From positions 2,510,501-2,574,500 of the forward strand of contig JAPYXD010000608.1 in assembly GCA_030998225.1 (NCBI GenBank): a stretch of 64,000 nucleotides of DNA. The letters run 5' to 3'. The notes beneath the pieces were generated by a model. The model saw only the letters and a list, made by a program, of their open reading frames with translations. It searched no databases and was not told the origin of the DNA. This document shows, in pieces, positions 1 through 10,364 of this stretch; the first letter of the stretch is position 1, and each line of letters starts with the position of its first letter. The translations under genes and the position numbers were made by a program. The DNA comes from Diplolepis rosae. Lineage: Eukaryota > Arthropoda > Insecta > Hymenoptera > Diplolepididae.

Positions 1-333
1 GGAGATGTTAAATTATAGGTTGATTTCATGAATGGAGATGATTTATTTATAATGTCTACATTTAGTAAATATAAATTTAAAAAACGGATCAGATTTAGAA
101 TTTTGAGGAAAGAAACTATGGATAATATGAATTGTACCAAGCGAACACTTACATCGGTTTCGAACAATTATAAATGATTCGCCAATGTATTCTGGAAGAT
201 TATAAAACGCGCTAAGCATTATATTTGAACGTTTGTAATCTTAACAATTAATTATAAATTATTATTTAGGGAATTTAGAGAAGAAAATAAATGACCTTTC
301 CGGTCTTATACAGTTGTTTATTTCTCAAAACGT
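1..333. other. AT-rich stretch, no gene seen
   Basis: No open frame, exon-like segment or recognisable transposon was found. By position it lies in the glycerol kinase gene, or just past its 3' end, on the minus strand. Confidence 0.5.
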
Positions 334-767
334 CAATGTTTCGACCAAAGTTTTGGTCCTTATCAAGACATGGATAAATTTCCAAATTAACTTCCTTGCA
401 TCAGACAAATTTGACAAGTAGATACAGTAACAATTTTGTTGTATTGAAATTGTTTTTTTTTAAATCCATGTTATAATGTAATGTTATTATGTAAAAATCA
501 TTGAAATTCTTCATAAAATAAAATTCAATCATTGTGAGAATTCGTTAAAAATTTAACAATTAATCACAATAATTAAATTTTATCTTATAAAGAATTTCAA
601 TGATTTTTACATAATAACACTATATTATAACATGAATTAAAAAAAAAACAATTTCAATACAACAAAATTGTTACTGTATCTACTTGTCAAATTTGTCTGA
701 TGCAAGGAAGTTAATTTGGAAATTTATCCATGTCTTGATAAGGACCAAAACTTTGGTCGAAACATTG
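334..767. repeat. 434-bp palindrome with hammerhead-like arms
   Basis: The sequence from 334 reads inward as the reverse complement of the sequence ending at 767. The arms are about 200 bp and meet in an AT-rich centre near 550. Each arm ends in a segment that, read outward, has TTGATAA, a 7-bp hairpin (GACCAAA/TTTGGTC) and GAAAC. That is the layout of a hammerhead core (CUGANGA, stem II, GAAA) with two core bases changed. Such motifs mark the terminal repeats of Penelope-like elements, so I read this as an inverted pair of Penelope terminal fragments, without proof. Its right edge abuts a mariner fragment directly. Confidence 0.6.
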
Positions 768-966
768 CCCCTTCTGACTAGCATTTGTTTCGGTCGATGC
801 AGAACGCCCTCACTGGAATACGGTTCACATCAGAACAGGGTATCAAAAATTGGCTAGATTCATTCTTGGCCGCCAAGCCGGCGCAGTTCTTTTGGGATGG
901 AATCCACAAATTGCCAGAAAGATGGGAAAAAGTCATAGCTTCAAGTTATTATATTCAGTTGTATTA
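768..966 (+). pseudogene. mariner transposase, C-terminal fragment
   Basis: About 185 bp nearly identical to 35545-35720 of this window. It covers the last ~60 residues of a mariner transposase, including the SMQNALTGIRF and LPERWEK segments. It starts just before the last catalytic aspartate region and lacks everything upstream because the palindrome at 334-767 cuts it off. Near identity with the copy at 35 kb suggests recent activity of this lineage. It cannot encode a working protein. Confidence 0.8.
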
Positions 967-1539
967 ACATGTTTATCAAATAATTGAAATTCATCTATTA
1001 ATATTGAGGTATTTAGTGTTTTGCGAATAAGAATTTTGTGAAATGCGCTACACAGAAAAATTAGTCGCTTAAAATATAAGTGATTATTCGAAGAATCTTG
1101 GACAGAGAGAAAAGTCTTTTAATGTTTTAATGATTTTGATGAAATAATAGAAAAATATTTATGAAATGTAAAATAAAGTGGACTAATTTTTAGAGCACGA
1201 CTTGCAGAAGAAAAAAAACGCGTAATTCTTATATAGAAATATTTTATTGCCTGAGCGATCTTCTCTGAGAAATATTCTAAAGGTTTAACAATATTTGAAA
1301 AGGTTTCTATAGAGTTTAAATGACAGTCGAGGAATTTAAAAGACAGAGGATTTAAAAAATAATTATTTATATTATTGTTTAAAGTTTATTAGATTTTATA
1401 TTATTTCAAACGAAGTTTTATATTTCTTGCCAAAGATCATTCAGGAAAAGAAAAGTCAAAGAACTCGGACACCTTAACTCATAAAATTTCGTTGACAGTC
1501 GCAGAAAATGAGATACACAACGCGTGTATGAAGTAGTAG

Positions 1540-2290
1540 AACGGCGGGTGGGGTAAGATCTCCCATTTCAGCGTTTCCAAGTATGTCTTGACCGGTCTAA
1601 GGACACGTACCTGGGCGATGTCATGCTGGAGGATAATTTTGTCGTGTCTTTCTTGGTATTGTGGCCGTTTTTCCTGCAATTCGCGGCTCAAACGCATCAA
1701 TTGCGTTCGAAACCGATCACCTGTTATGGTTTCATTTGGTTTCAACAGCTCATAATACACCACACCGAGCTGGTCCCACCAAATGCAGAGAATAACCTTG
1801 GCACCGTGAATATTCGGTCTGGCCGTCGACGTGGAGGCATTTTCAGGCATTCCCTAGGATTTTATGCGCTGGGGATTATCGTAGTGGACCCATTTTTTAG
1901 CGCTGAGCACAATGCGATGTAAAAACCCCTGCCGATTCTGTATTTGAAGCAGCTGTGCACAAGCAAAGAAACGCCGGTCAATATCTCTCGGCTTCAACTC
2001 GTACGGAATCCAATTTCCTTGCTTCGCAATCATTCCCATGGCTTTGAGGCGTTTCGAAATGGCTTGCTGAGTAACTCCCAATGATTTTGCCAATTCTTCT
2101 TGCATTTGGCACGAGTCTTCAGCAGGTGATGCCTCCAATTCGGAATCTTCGAAAATGTTCTATTTTTACCGCTATGCCGGTCCTCGAAATCAAAATCACA
2201 GCAATTGAAGCGTTGATACCACTGACGACACATTCTTTCACTAAGAGCAGCCTCACCGTAAGTACTTGAGAGCATTGGATGAGCATTAGC
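1540..2290 (-). pseudogene. mariner transposase, degraded copy B
   Basis: The minus strand carries the order expected of a mariner transposase. First come the N-terminal helix-turn-helix (YGEAALSERMC...) and the second HTH with QEELAKSLGVTQQAISKRLK. Next are LHRIVLSAKKWVHYDNP, where the first catalytic Asp region has lost its D, then ILCIWWDQLGVVYYELLKPN and the QHD region. It stops at LPHPPF, so the third catalytic residue and C-terminus are missing. There is a frameshift near 2140 and an in-frame stop at the KS*GMPEN site where relatives have Trp. The same lineage recurs at 48.2-49.4 kb, also on the minus strand. Dead copy. Confidence 0.85.
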
Positions 2291-2589
2291 CGCAGTTTTC
2301 TACGAATAAAAGCAGAAAATCCAAACTCCCCGCAAATGACGAGAATTTGGCTCGAAAACTGACATCAAGAATGAATTTATGATGCAACCTCAAATTCACT
2401 AATGCTATGTTGTCGTACACTGGCCGGAAATTCACAAAACGTGGCCAAAATTTTTAAAAAAAATGTATTTTTGTAATTTAAAATGTAACAGTTGATAGAG
2501 TACGATCCTTCGCATATATTTCGGAAGCCAGGGGGAGCTTAGAACCCAATATTGAGATCAGGTTTCAGTGTTGCCCCAAGCGAGTTTGG

Positions 2590-3150
2590 TCTGACGATGT
2601 TTTCCCGGACTGGCTAAGCGGAGGTTGGGCTCCAGGGAACTGGGGTAGGACTGCGGTCTGGGGGTTTACCCGTTCCTAACTATTCCGACCCGCTCCTCTA
2701 CGCACGATGCGCTGGTAAAAAAGTTTATGGATAATTCAAAAGAAAAATCTTCCGGGAATAAGGAGCCTCGGACTTCTACGGGGGCTGAGGAATGGAAGGA
2801 CGTCCTTCAGCTCTTGAAGAAGCAGAGTAGAAAAAATGGAGAAGCTGGCCAGTGCTCTCAGAGTCAAACAGCAGGGTATACTGAGAAACAACCCTGGCCA
2901 CGTTAAAGACAGCATAAATGAGGCTACCGAGGTTTTGGGCGGCATGCTCAACACCCATAGGTGCCTTTTAGAAAGCGGGGTGGAAATCCCGAAGAGACTG
3001 GAATTCCAGTTACTAATTCCGTTACTAATAAAACGGGGATTTTTCGGAGACCACGTTTGGCGTCTCTGGGAGACACCCCCAAAAACTGGACCAAGGGTGA
3101 AAAGAGGGCAGCCCCCTCTTTTCATCGAGTTCTGAACATTATTTAAAATT
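2590..3150 (+). pseudogene. non-LTR retrotransposon 5' UTR and ORF1 fragment
   Basis: A GC-richer island in AT-rich surroundings. It begins with a G-rich leader, then an ATG near 2727 opens a frame (MDNSKEKSSGNKEP...) that is interrupted and continues in other frames to about 3146. The Lys/Pro/Thr-rich composition and the abrupt truncation fit the gag-like first ORF of an arthropod LINE. I see no zinc knuckle and no reverse transcriptase after it. The family assignment rests on composition and layout only, so it is tentative. Confidence 0.4.
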
Positions 3151-4378
3151 TTGACCGTCATATTGTATCCAACATTTTGAATTTCGAAAATTTAACACCA
3201 TATTCATATTCAGCGACCTCAAAAACCTATGTAAAGCCACTTTCACCAATATTCATTGGAATCTGAGTGAAGCGTCCACAAATCTATATTTTTTCAAAAT
3301 TTTCAAGTGGAGAATCACCATTTTGCAAAGCGGTAACGACGTTTATGATAAAACCAAAAGTATACTATCAAACTACCCGATTTTTGTGCACCAATGGTTG
3401 AAGAAAGTGTGTCGTTTTCTTGCGATTTCAATGTGAAAAAAGATTATGACGAAAATTTTGTCACAAAATGTTCGTGTTTTTTGACAAAGGCCGCCATATT
3501 AAATTTTCTAGAAGAGATATTTCAATTTTGAGTTCAGATTCTGAAAGAGCCTACCCGAAAATAGTAGAGAACAGGGTTTTCGTTCAAAAATTCCCACTTC
3601 TTAATAATAATAATGAGGTTTGAAAATGAATTAAAAAATCGGAGTTCTTCGTTGCTAGTGAGTTATACAAGCCAATCGAATCGTAAACTCAGAGAGTATT
3701 TTGCGATTTCATGAATTGATGCAACTAAGAAACCATGCATTAAAGAGGTTCTGCGAATACTAAGACTTGGATCCTCTAAGAACCATTGGGCAACATTCAT
3801 TTAATTCTCCTCGTTCATCGCTGACGCGAGCCGAGCTGACCATGCAAGATTCTTGATGGTACTTTTCGAAATAGAGAACTGCCCAACACGGAAGATTTCA
3901 TTAAACGCTCACGACCTTCAATAATTTTCCAAATTCTTATAATTCGCAATTATCCTGCGGGGTTGTAAGCCAATGGAGCAAGCCTTTTTTGTAACACTGC
4001 GACTTATTGGTTGACCGGTGCCATCGTTCTAGCAAGACGAGTAGCCCGCTTGAAATGTAGACGCTGCGCGCGCGCGGGCTTCCCGTGTACAGTAATAAAA
4101 CTTCGCGACGAAAGTGATGCGCTGCTTAATCTTTTGGTCGTTGTTGAAAGGATAAATAGATCCTGCATCTATTTAAAAATGGTTTATTCAAAGGAAATGA
4201 AAATCTAATTTTTTTATAAGCCTTTACGAATAGTGTTAGGTTGAGCCTTTCTACCGTGCCCTAACCTGTACCAAAAACCAGATCCCGAGCTCCCGAATCG
4301 ACCAAACTGTAACCGGAACCCTTCGAAACCTTTTTTGAAGAAATTCATGATTCATGATTTTGATGAACTTTATTCATA
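3151..4378. other. intergenic/intronic, nothing recognised
   Basis: No conserved coding signal was found. The short frame at 4011-4208 (65 codons, Arg/Cys-rich start) has no recognisable domain or codon pattern, and I do not call it a gene. Confidence 0.4.
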
Positions 4379-4500
4379 AAAGGCGAGAGGATTCACAATA
4401 ATCAAGCACCCCGGTTCGTGAGAGGCAAGGGGACTTACGATAATCAAGCACCCCGGTTCGTGAGAGGCAAGGGGACTTACGATAATCAAGCACCTCATGA
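4379..4500 (-). repeat. 42-bp tandem repeat, three units
   Basis: On the minus strand the unit starts GGTGCTTGATTATCGTAAG, runs through TCCCCTTGCCTCTCACG and then repeats. Two units are nearly identical and a third is diverged. Related units in the same or opposite orientation sit at 39989-40073, 44876-44906 and 45002-45046. Within a unit CGTAAG/CGTGAG can pair with CTCACG, giving a small hairpin around TCCCCTTRCCT. Confidence 0.8.
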
Positions 4501-5079
4501 AAGGGGTCTAAAGTCGTAATGTAACCTCCACGTGGTGGGCCCTGGGAACTACAATTATTTTAGGCAGACTACAGGCGTTCATAAGACAAGGGAACTATTT
4601 AAGTACATTTATCATCCAAATTGTGGAATTTTAAACTCTTAATTGGGTGTCAACTGAATTTGGAAGCACCCAAAGTTATTTTGGTGATAGCCGTTGCATA
4701 GCATACCCACTTCACGATATATAGCACCCAGTATACGGTGCGCTCACGGTTTTAACTTTTTCTAACCATGCACACATGCACACATGCTTATCCTGATATG
4801 CCCTTCGTCAGAGTAAATGAAATGCCCTAAGACAAGTTTGTCTGATAATAAATGTGTGACGGACTGTACTCGGCAGTACACTCGGTCACGTTCTCCCCCA
4901 CCAGCATACCGACCAGCACGCGCAGCAGCGACCCCCACTGCTCTCCGTCTTCCCCCACCACGCGCGGATGGGTATAAAGGGAAGGCCGGAGAGCCGAGAA
5001 AGGGCAGTTCGCCCGGGGTGGCGAGCCGGGTCACACCGGAGCGTCGCACTGGACGAGCGGCCCGGAGATGCCTCTCCTG

Positions 5080-5357
5080 GTGGGTACTCCCACAGGAAGG
5101 TATCTCCAGCACCCTCCGACTTCCTGGTGGAGCCGGAACGAGCACTGGCGAATGGGCACTCCCATGGCCAGTTCTCGGTGCGAGACGGCACTTAGCTTCA
5201 GGTTCCCCAGACTAGGTGCTGCTCAGGCTTCACCAGGATGTGGCAACCACCCCCGACCGGACCAATCCCCAGAGGATGCCGTGTCGAGCACCGACGAATG
5301 GGTTCCCCCATGGTCGGCTTTCGACATGGGCCGGGTATCAGCTTCAGGTGCACCTGA
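5080..5357 (-). repeat. two-hairpin repeat modules (two units plus a partial)
   Basis: Unit 2 has CCGAC 5291-5295, ATGGG 5298-5302, loop TTCC, CCCAT 5307-5311 and GTCGG 5313-5317. After about 26 nt comes TCAGG-TGCA-CCTGA at 5344-5357. Unit 1 has ACTGGC 5144-5149, ATGGG 5152-5156, loop CACT, CCCAT 5161-5165 and GCCAGT 5167-5172, then a decayed TCAGG hairpin at 5198-5211. A third GTGGG-TACT-CCCAC hairpin is at 5080-5093. The outer stems differ in sequence but stay paired. The same architecture occurs at 40.9-41.25 kb and 51.4 kb. Confidence 0.8.
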
Positions 5358-5423
5358 CTGACCCCGGCCCCGACATCCCTGGGTGAGGACGACACACCCG
5401 AACCAGAGCCGCACACTACCGCG

Positions 5424-5512
5424 AACTTGACCCGCACCCGATCGTAACTTGACCCGAACTCGACCCGAACTTGACCCGGACGTTATAACGTGGATTTCAC
5501 CCGCACTTGACC
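5424..5512 (+). repeat. short degenerate tandem repeat, AACTTGACCCG type
   Basis: About six imperfect copies of an 11-13-bp unit around ACTTGACCCG lie head to tail inside the GC-rich block. Confidence 0.7.
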
Positions 5513-6312
5513 CGAGCTGCAATCATGTTTGACTGACTCGAACACTGCCGAACCCGACCGAACGCGCTACGAAGACCAATACCGGACCCCACCAATCACG
5601 CGAGACCACTTCCTCCTCCCCCTCCTTTTCTTATAACCGACCGACCGAACGACAAACCCGAAACCCCGGCCCCCTGGATACCGCCATGGCCGGGGTCCTG
5701 AGGGCAGGGCGCGGACCCAGATACCGCTGGGAGCGCCCTACCCTACGACGACACAGACTTGACTCCGACTAGACGGACCGTACGTACCCGAAGGAGAGGG
5801 ATCGGAGGTGATTTGAGCGTTACCCGGAGGCCCGTGCTCCGGACCGATAACATATCACAGCGCAAACATTAAACAACACTGTTTTCATTTATTCCAGCAA
5901 CACGAACTAATAGGCCAGTGCCCAGTCTTTCCTCACTTTTTCCTCACACGCACTCCGCTTATGTTCCTACGCACATTCCGGCAACCACACGCTCACGCTT
6001 TCGCGCACGCGCGCACACACATACACACACACATACGCGCACACATCCCGTCATAAAATGTTATATATCTTCTTGTACCATTATCTATTGTCTATATTTA
6101 ATAAACTCTTATTTAAACTGTATACGACCGTTTCATGAATCATTTCATTCCCTACTCCCCCACTCCTACCGAACCCTGGCTGACTGAAGCGTCTGACAAC
6201 CAGGGGAAAAGTAGGGATGTTACAAATGTTTATAATTATAAAATAAAAAAATGTTTAAAGACTTTTTTGTTCAAAATTATGAACAGTTATGACCAGACAG
6301 ACCTATAATAAT

Positions 6313-7243
6313 ACAGGTCTGCAAGGTATTGTTGTTGAAAAGCTATGGGTCGTTTCCGAAGTAATTTTAGACGTAGAATCCGAATCCAGAATCAGAATCA
6401 GCCTATCATGTCAGAATTTTGAGATATTTGAGGTTAGTTGCTCGAAAAATGGGGGTTTTCGCTACTTTTGAGGTTATGCACAAGGCGCAAGAAATTTTTT
6501 TGGTTTTTTTCTCAAATGTCATCATTTATCACTACTCTTTCCCTTCAAAATGAGCTATTAGACAGTCACGAGCGATTTTTTTCACAAAGATACGGCCAAA
6601 TCAAGTTTCGACATTTATCCGAACAACCTTATGAGCATTCACATTGACCCTTTGGTGCATACCATTCTGCATTCGAAAATTCATCTTGAAAATTTGTGCT
6701 TGTGGGTTTTGATGGTCTGTGAATAAGAATTTACAGTCAGAAAATTGACATTAGAGAACAAAATCGTTTAATTTTTTTAATTTCGATCTGCCATTTTGAA
6801 TCCGCCATCTTAGAAATGGAAATGTCAATTTTCTGACTGTAAATTCTTATTCACAGACCATCAAAACCCGCAAGCACAAATTTTCAAGATAAATTTCCGA
6901 ATGCAGAATGGTATGCACCATTCGGATAAATGTCAAAACTTGATATGGCCGTATCTTTGTAAAAAAAAATCGCTCGTGACTGTCTAATAGCTCATTTTGA
7001 AGGGAAAGAGTAGTGATAAATGATGACATGTGAGAAAAAAACCAAAAAAATTTCTTGCGCCTTGTGCATAACCTAAAACGTAGCGAAAAACCCCATGTTT
7101 CGAGCACATAACCTCAAATATCTCAAAATCCTGACGTGATAGGCTGATTCTTATTCTGGATTCGGATTCTACGTCGAAAATTACCCCGGAAATGATCTTT
7201 CATTTTGCAAAAACAAATACAAACCCATTATTTGCAGACCTGT
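6313..7243. mobile_element. foldback element with ~430-bp inverted arms
   Basis: The left arm begins ACAGGTCTGCAA (6313) and the right arm ends TTGCAGACCTGT (7243). The arms match for over 400 bp with scattered differences and are separated by a ~75-bp centre near 6750-6825. Short frames in both arms are mirror images of each other, not genes. No transposase is present. A non-autonomous DNA transposon is the likeliest identity. Confidence 0.85.
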
Positions 7244-7925
7244 GTAATGTATTCTATTTAAATCTACTTATTTTCAGTTACATGTCTCAATTTTTAGAGA
7301 AATGGGGTTGTACAAACTAAAATTCCGATAAAGTAGGAATCTAGTCGAACGACCAGGCTGGTCCATGGCCTTAAGTGCGTTTCTTATCCTATAGAATCCC
7401 AAGAAAAGTAAATGCCTAGGTATCATGTAAAAATTTTGTTAAACTTCTGAAGTCTAATTCACGAATCTTATCTAGGTAGTTACGTGTAGCGACAGAGTAA
7501 AATATCAACTAGCACGGTGTCGGCTACGATGAGTTTCACACACGCCAATGACAATGACAATGAAAGGAGACAGACGCTCACTAGCGTAAAAGTCGGTTTT
7601 AGCTTAATCAGGACGTTTAAAAACGTGGAAGTTTTATGACAATTTACAAATTCAAATTTTACATAAAACTCATACCTCTTCATTGATGATGAGAGTATAA
7701 AAATGTTTGACTTACATCATTAGAATTCACAAATTGTTTGTAGATTATGTGATTTTTAATACATTACTCTCAAAATGGGAAAAAATGTTAAGTTTTTCAA
7801 ATGATTACCACAGCACGAGGTAATAAGAACTTTTACCATGATTTTATATGATATAAAACTGAATGTGGCTGCTTTACAGCATTATAAAGCAACAAAAATT
7901 ATTAGAATGGATAATCTTTACTTAC
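7244..7925 (-). other. glycerol kinase intron after the 7926-8131 exon
   Basis: This follows the GTAAGT donor at 7920-7925 on the minus strand. I looked for the next conserved glycerol kinase segment (the TTALGAAMAAG region) here and further down to base 1 and did not find it. The remaining exons are probably outside the window. Confidence 0.5.
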
Positions 7926-8131
7926 AAACTGGTGTACCACACAAATCTGCTTGTAATTGCATGAGTAGATTGTTCGTTGACATTATTCCATCCGTGTGTA
8001 ATTTCGTTAACGGAAACCCGCAGTCTTTATACATTGCTTCTAGAATATCTCTCGTCTGAAAGCAAACAGCCTCTAAGGATGCTCGTATAAGGTGTTGCTT
8101 CGTTGTAAAAGCAGTGAGGCCACATATTATT
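7926..8131 (-). CDS. Gk: glycerol kinase, exon (C-terminal ATPase domain part)
   Basis: Glycerol kinase phosphorylates glycerol to glycerol-3-phosphate using ATP. This 206-bp exon reads [20 protein letters not shown], then [14 protein letters not shown] and [13 protein letters not shown], which matches the FGGY C-terminal domain. The acceptor is ATTATAG and the donor GTAAGT. Its first base completes the Gly codon begun (GG) by the exon at 16144-16400, so the phases agree. It ends in phase 1. There are no internal stops. The conserved DGG motif that contacts ADP reads DGI (TDGIMSTNN), with the following Asn kept. This is either a divergent paralogue or the start of decay. The identity is secure; activity is uncertain. 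Confidence 0.9.
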
Positions 8132-9496
8132 CTATAATTAAAAACCTTACGTAAAACAACTAATCCAATGCATACTAGATGTAGACAAAATATTTGTGCA
8201 CTAAATTTTTCATGCTTACGTCACGTCGCACAGTATTAGAAATACAAAATATTATTTTCTATTTCTTTAGAAATGAAACTGGTTAACAAAATATGACCAA
8301 TGTGTTTAGGGAATGAAATATTTTTTTCTCCAGAAAAAATTTCAAAAAAGTTTATGGTCCCAGTTGTCCAAAGATACGTAAAAGAGAAGTATAGAGTTGC
8401 CAGTTTGACGGTTACAAGTAGTTGAGGTAAATCATTGAACTAATTGCATTAAAGTCTTCAATATTTACAATATTTACAGCGTTTACAAAGTTTAAAATAT
8501 ACCTTCTTTATTATTGGTTAGCTCCTGTCAAAAAATGATTATAGGCTGCTATTACTGATTAGGAACTTTTTATCTTGCATTCTCAATGATGATGAGCATA
8601 TGGTTCATCAGTCATGAGACTCCAACAGTAGTCTTCTAAAGCGTTCACACTCCACTTACCTTGGTACTTTCATTACCTGGAAGTTCAGCAGCATAGTATT
8701 CACTAAGTGTTTATAGTTTCTGGATTTCATGTTCTTCAAGAAAATGTTTATAACAGCTTTTACTGACAAACAAGTTTGTCTCTCAAGGTCAGTCAAGCTC
8801 TTTTCGAAATCATAGTCCAACATCACTTGTCGGAATTGTGATCCTTGAAACACTTCTTCCTTGATTTCAGCTTAGGGATGGGCGATTCACAAAAAAACGA
8901 ATCGATTCCCGAATTTTCCGATTCTATATAATCGATCAATCGGTCTGAAAAAATCGATTCTTTAGAATCGGTTTTTAAAAATCGTTCTATTTTAAAATTA
9001 ACTTTAATTTTTTGTTCGTAACTATTATTTTATACTGATGTTGTAAAATTTCCAAAACTACAGTAAAGCCTCGAAGCCATGGATCAACTGAAACAGTTGA
9101 CTAAATCAGTAAAATCGAATTTCCCCCAAAAGATTTAAAAAAAAAAAATGAATTTTTTTAGCTGCAACTTTGGGACATAATAAAGGACATATTAGCGGAT
9201 GGTTTAGAATTTAATAAGTTTTTAAAAATTAAACAAAATTTAGTTTCGATGAAATAGGAATTAATTTTTTAAATAAAAATCAACTTTACTTTAACCATGA
9301 TTTTGAAATCAGAATCGAATAATTATTTCAACATTAATTCTGTAATGCATTGTTTGTGCAGAATTCTTTATTATCAATTAGTCTCAAATGATTCTAAATC
9401 TACTCAATCATAACCTTAATTTTAAATTGAAATAATCCCATTACATCTTTACAGTGAAACAAAAAAAAACACTACTTCTAAAAAAACACTTTCTTA

Positions 9497-9691
9497 GCGA
9501 ACCGGCTAAACGCTGGGTTTACGCTACAGCGTAAACCTAGCGTAAAGTAGCAATATAACTCATGAATGCCACAAAATAAATATAAAATTTAAAAAGGTAA
9601 TGTCTATATTTTTGAAATTTCTAGCGTTAATAAATAAAATTATTGCATATTTTCATTACGGTAGCGTAAACCTAGCGTTCAGCCGGTTCGC
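9497..9691. mobile_element. MITE, 195 bp, TA target duplication
   Basis: Termini GCGAACCGGCT and AGCCGGTTCGC are flanked by TA. The inverted repeats continue for ~30 bp (ACGCTRGGTTTACGCTAC). Beside the left arm is a second palindrome, GGTTTACGCT/AGCGTAAACC. The centre is AT-rich and non-coding. The TA duplication suggests a Tc1/mariner-type mobiliser. Confidence 0.8.
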
Positions 9692-9698
9692 TAGAGTT

Positions 9699-10070
9699 CT
9701 TTGGTACAACATAAATAATTAATCACGTTTTATATAATATATTATCAACTCGAAGTTTTAAACTTTAAATAAGTCTTTTTATCGCTTATATCTAACCTTG
9801 TTTTGGCATATCTAACATCAAAACTATTTTTCACTTGGAACTCAAAATTCCACTCTTGCAATACATTCTTATCTATTAAATGTAAATCTTTTTGAGCATC
9901 TTGAGCATATATCACATTCTGATCGATCTTTACCGCCTAAATAAACATCCCTATTATTCATATGAGGTACATTCTTTGGTACAACATAAATAATAAATCA
10001 TATTTTATATAATACTTCAGGAACTTGAAGTTTCAAACTTTAAATAAGTTATTTTTATCGCTTATATCTA
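9699..10070 (+). repeat. direct duplication of ~100 bp
   Basis: The segment starting TTCTTTGGTACAACATAAAT at 9699-9796 recurs with about a dozen changes at 9972-10070, ending TTTTTATCGCTTATATCTAA. It lies within the hAT-like element. Confidence 0.75.
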
Positions 10071-10160
10071 AAATATATTTTTACTTCCCGCGAAAAAAAA
10101 CACACTTACGTTCGCGTTTCCCGCTCCCAAAATTATTGCACTCAGGTGACTCGGGTCCAG

Positions 10161-10364
10161 GGTAGGGTGTATTTTGGACCGTATATCGTATATTCTCCCA
10201 GGCGCACTGTACTTCACGCTGAAAATTCTAGGAATTTTCAGGCGTACATTATAATTCACAAGAAAGGAGCCTAAAAATACTTAGGATTTACAGCGTGAAG
10301 TTCAGTGCGCCTGGGAGAATTAATGCTTTGGAGGATCGATATACGGTCCAAAGTACACCCTACC
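10161..10364. mobile_element. MITE, 204 bp, 8-bp target duplication
   Basis: The ends are GGTAGGGTGTA and TACACCCTACC, flanked on both sides by GGGTCCAG (10153-10160 and 10365-10372). The inverted arms run further through GGACCGTATATCG and through TTCTCCCAGGCGCACTG. The 8-bp duplication fits a hAT-mobilised MITE. The insertion is young enough for the duplication to be perfect. Confidence 0.8.

Larger units (their letters stand above)
4520..6224 (+). mobile_element. possible solo LTR or LTR-like block
   Basis: The block is much more GC-rich than its surroundings and is bounded by short inverted ends, TGTAAC and GTTACA, in the TG...CA style of LTRs. It has a TATA-like GGTATAAAGG near 4970, a polyadenylation-type AATAAA near 6100 and no coding domain. 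The flanking 5 bp do not match as a target-site duplication. It may therefore be a composite or a different non-coding element. It contains the two-hairpin modules at 5080-5357 and a CA-rich microsatellite near 6010-6050. Confidence 0.35.

Noticed and set aside
2736..3161. Minus-strand 141-codon frame
   Set aside because: It overlaps the LINE-like plus-strand segment and has no recognisable motif; treated as a shadow.
4762..5522. Several 60-130-codon frames on both strands
   Set aside because: They arise from low stop-codon frequency in GC-rich DNA; no domain, and the structured repeats explain the sequence better.
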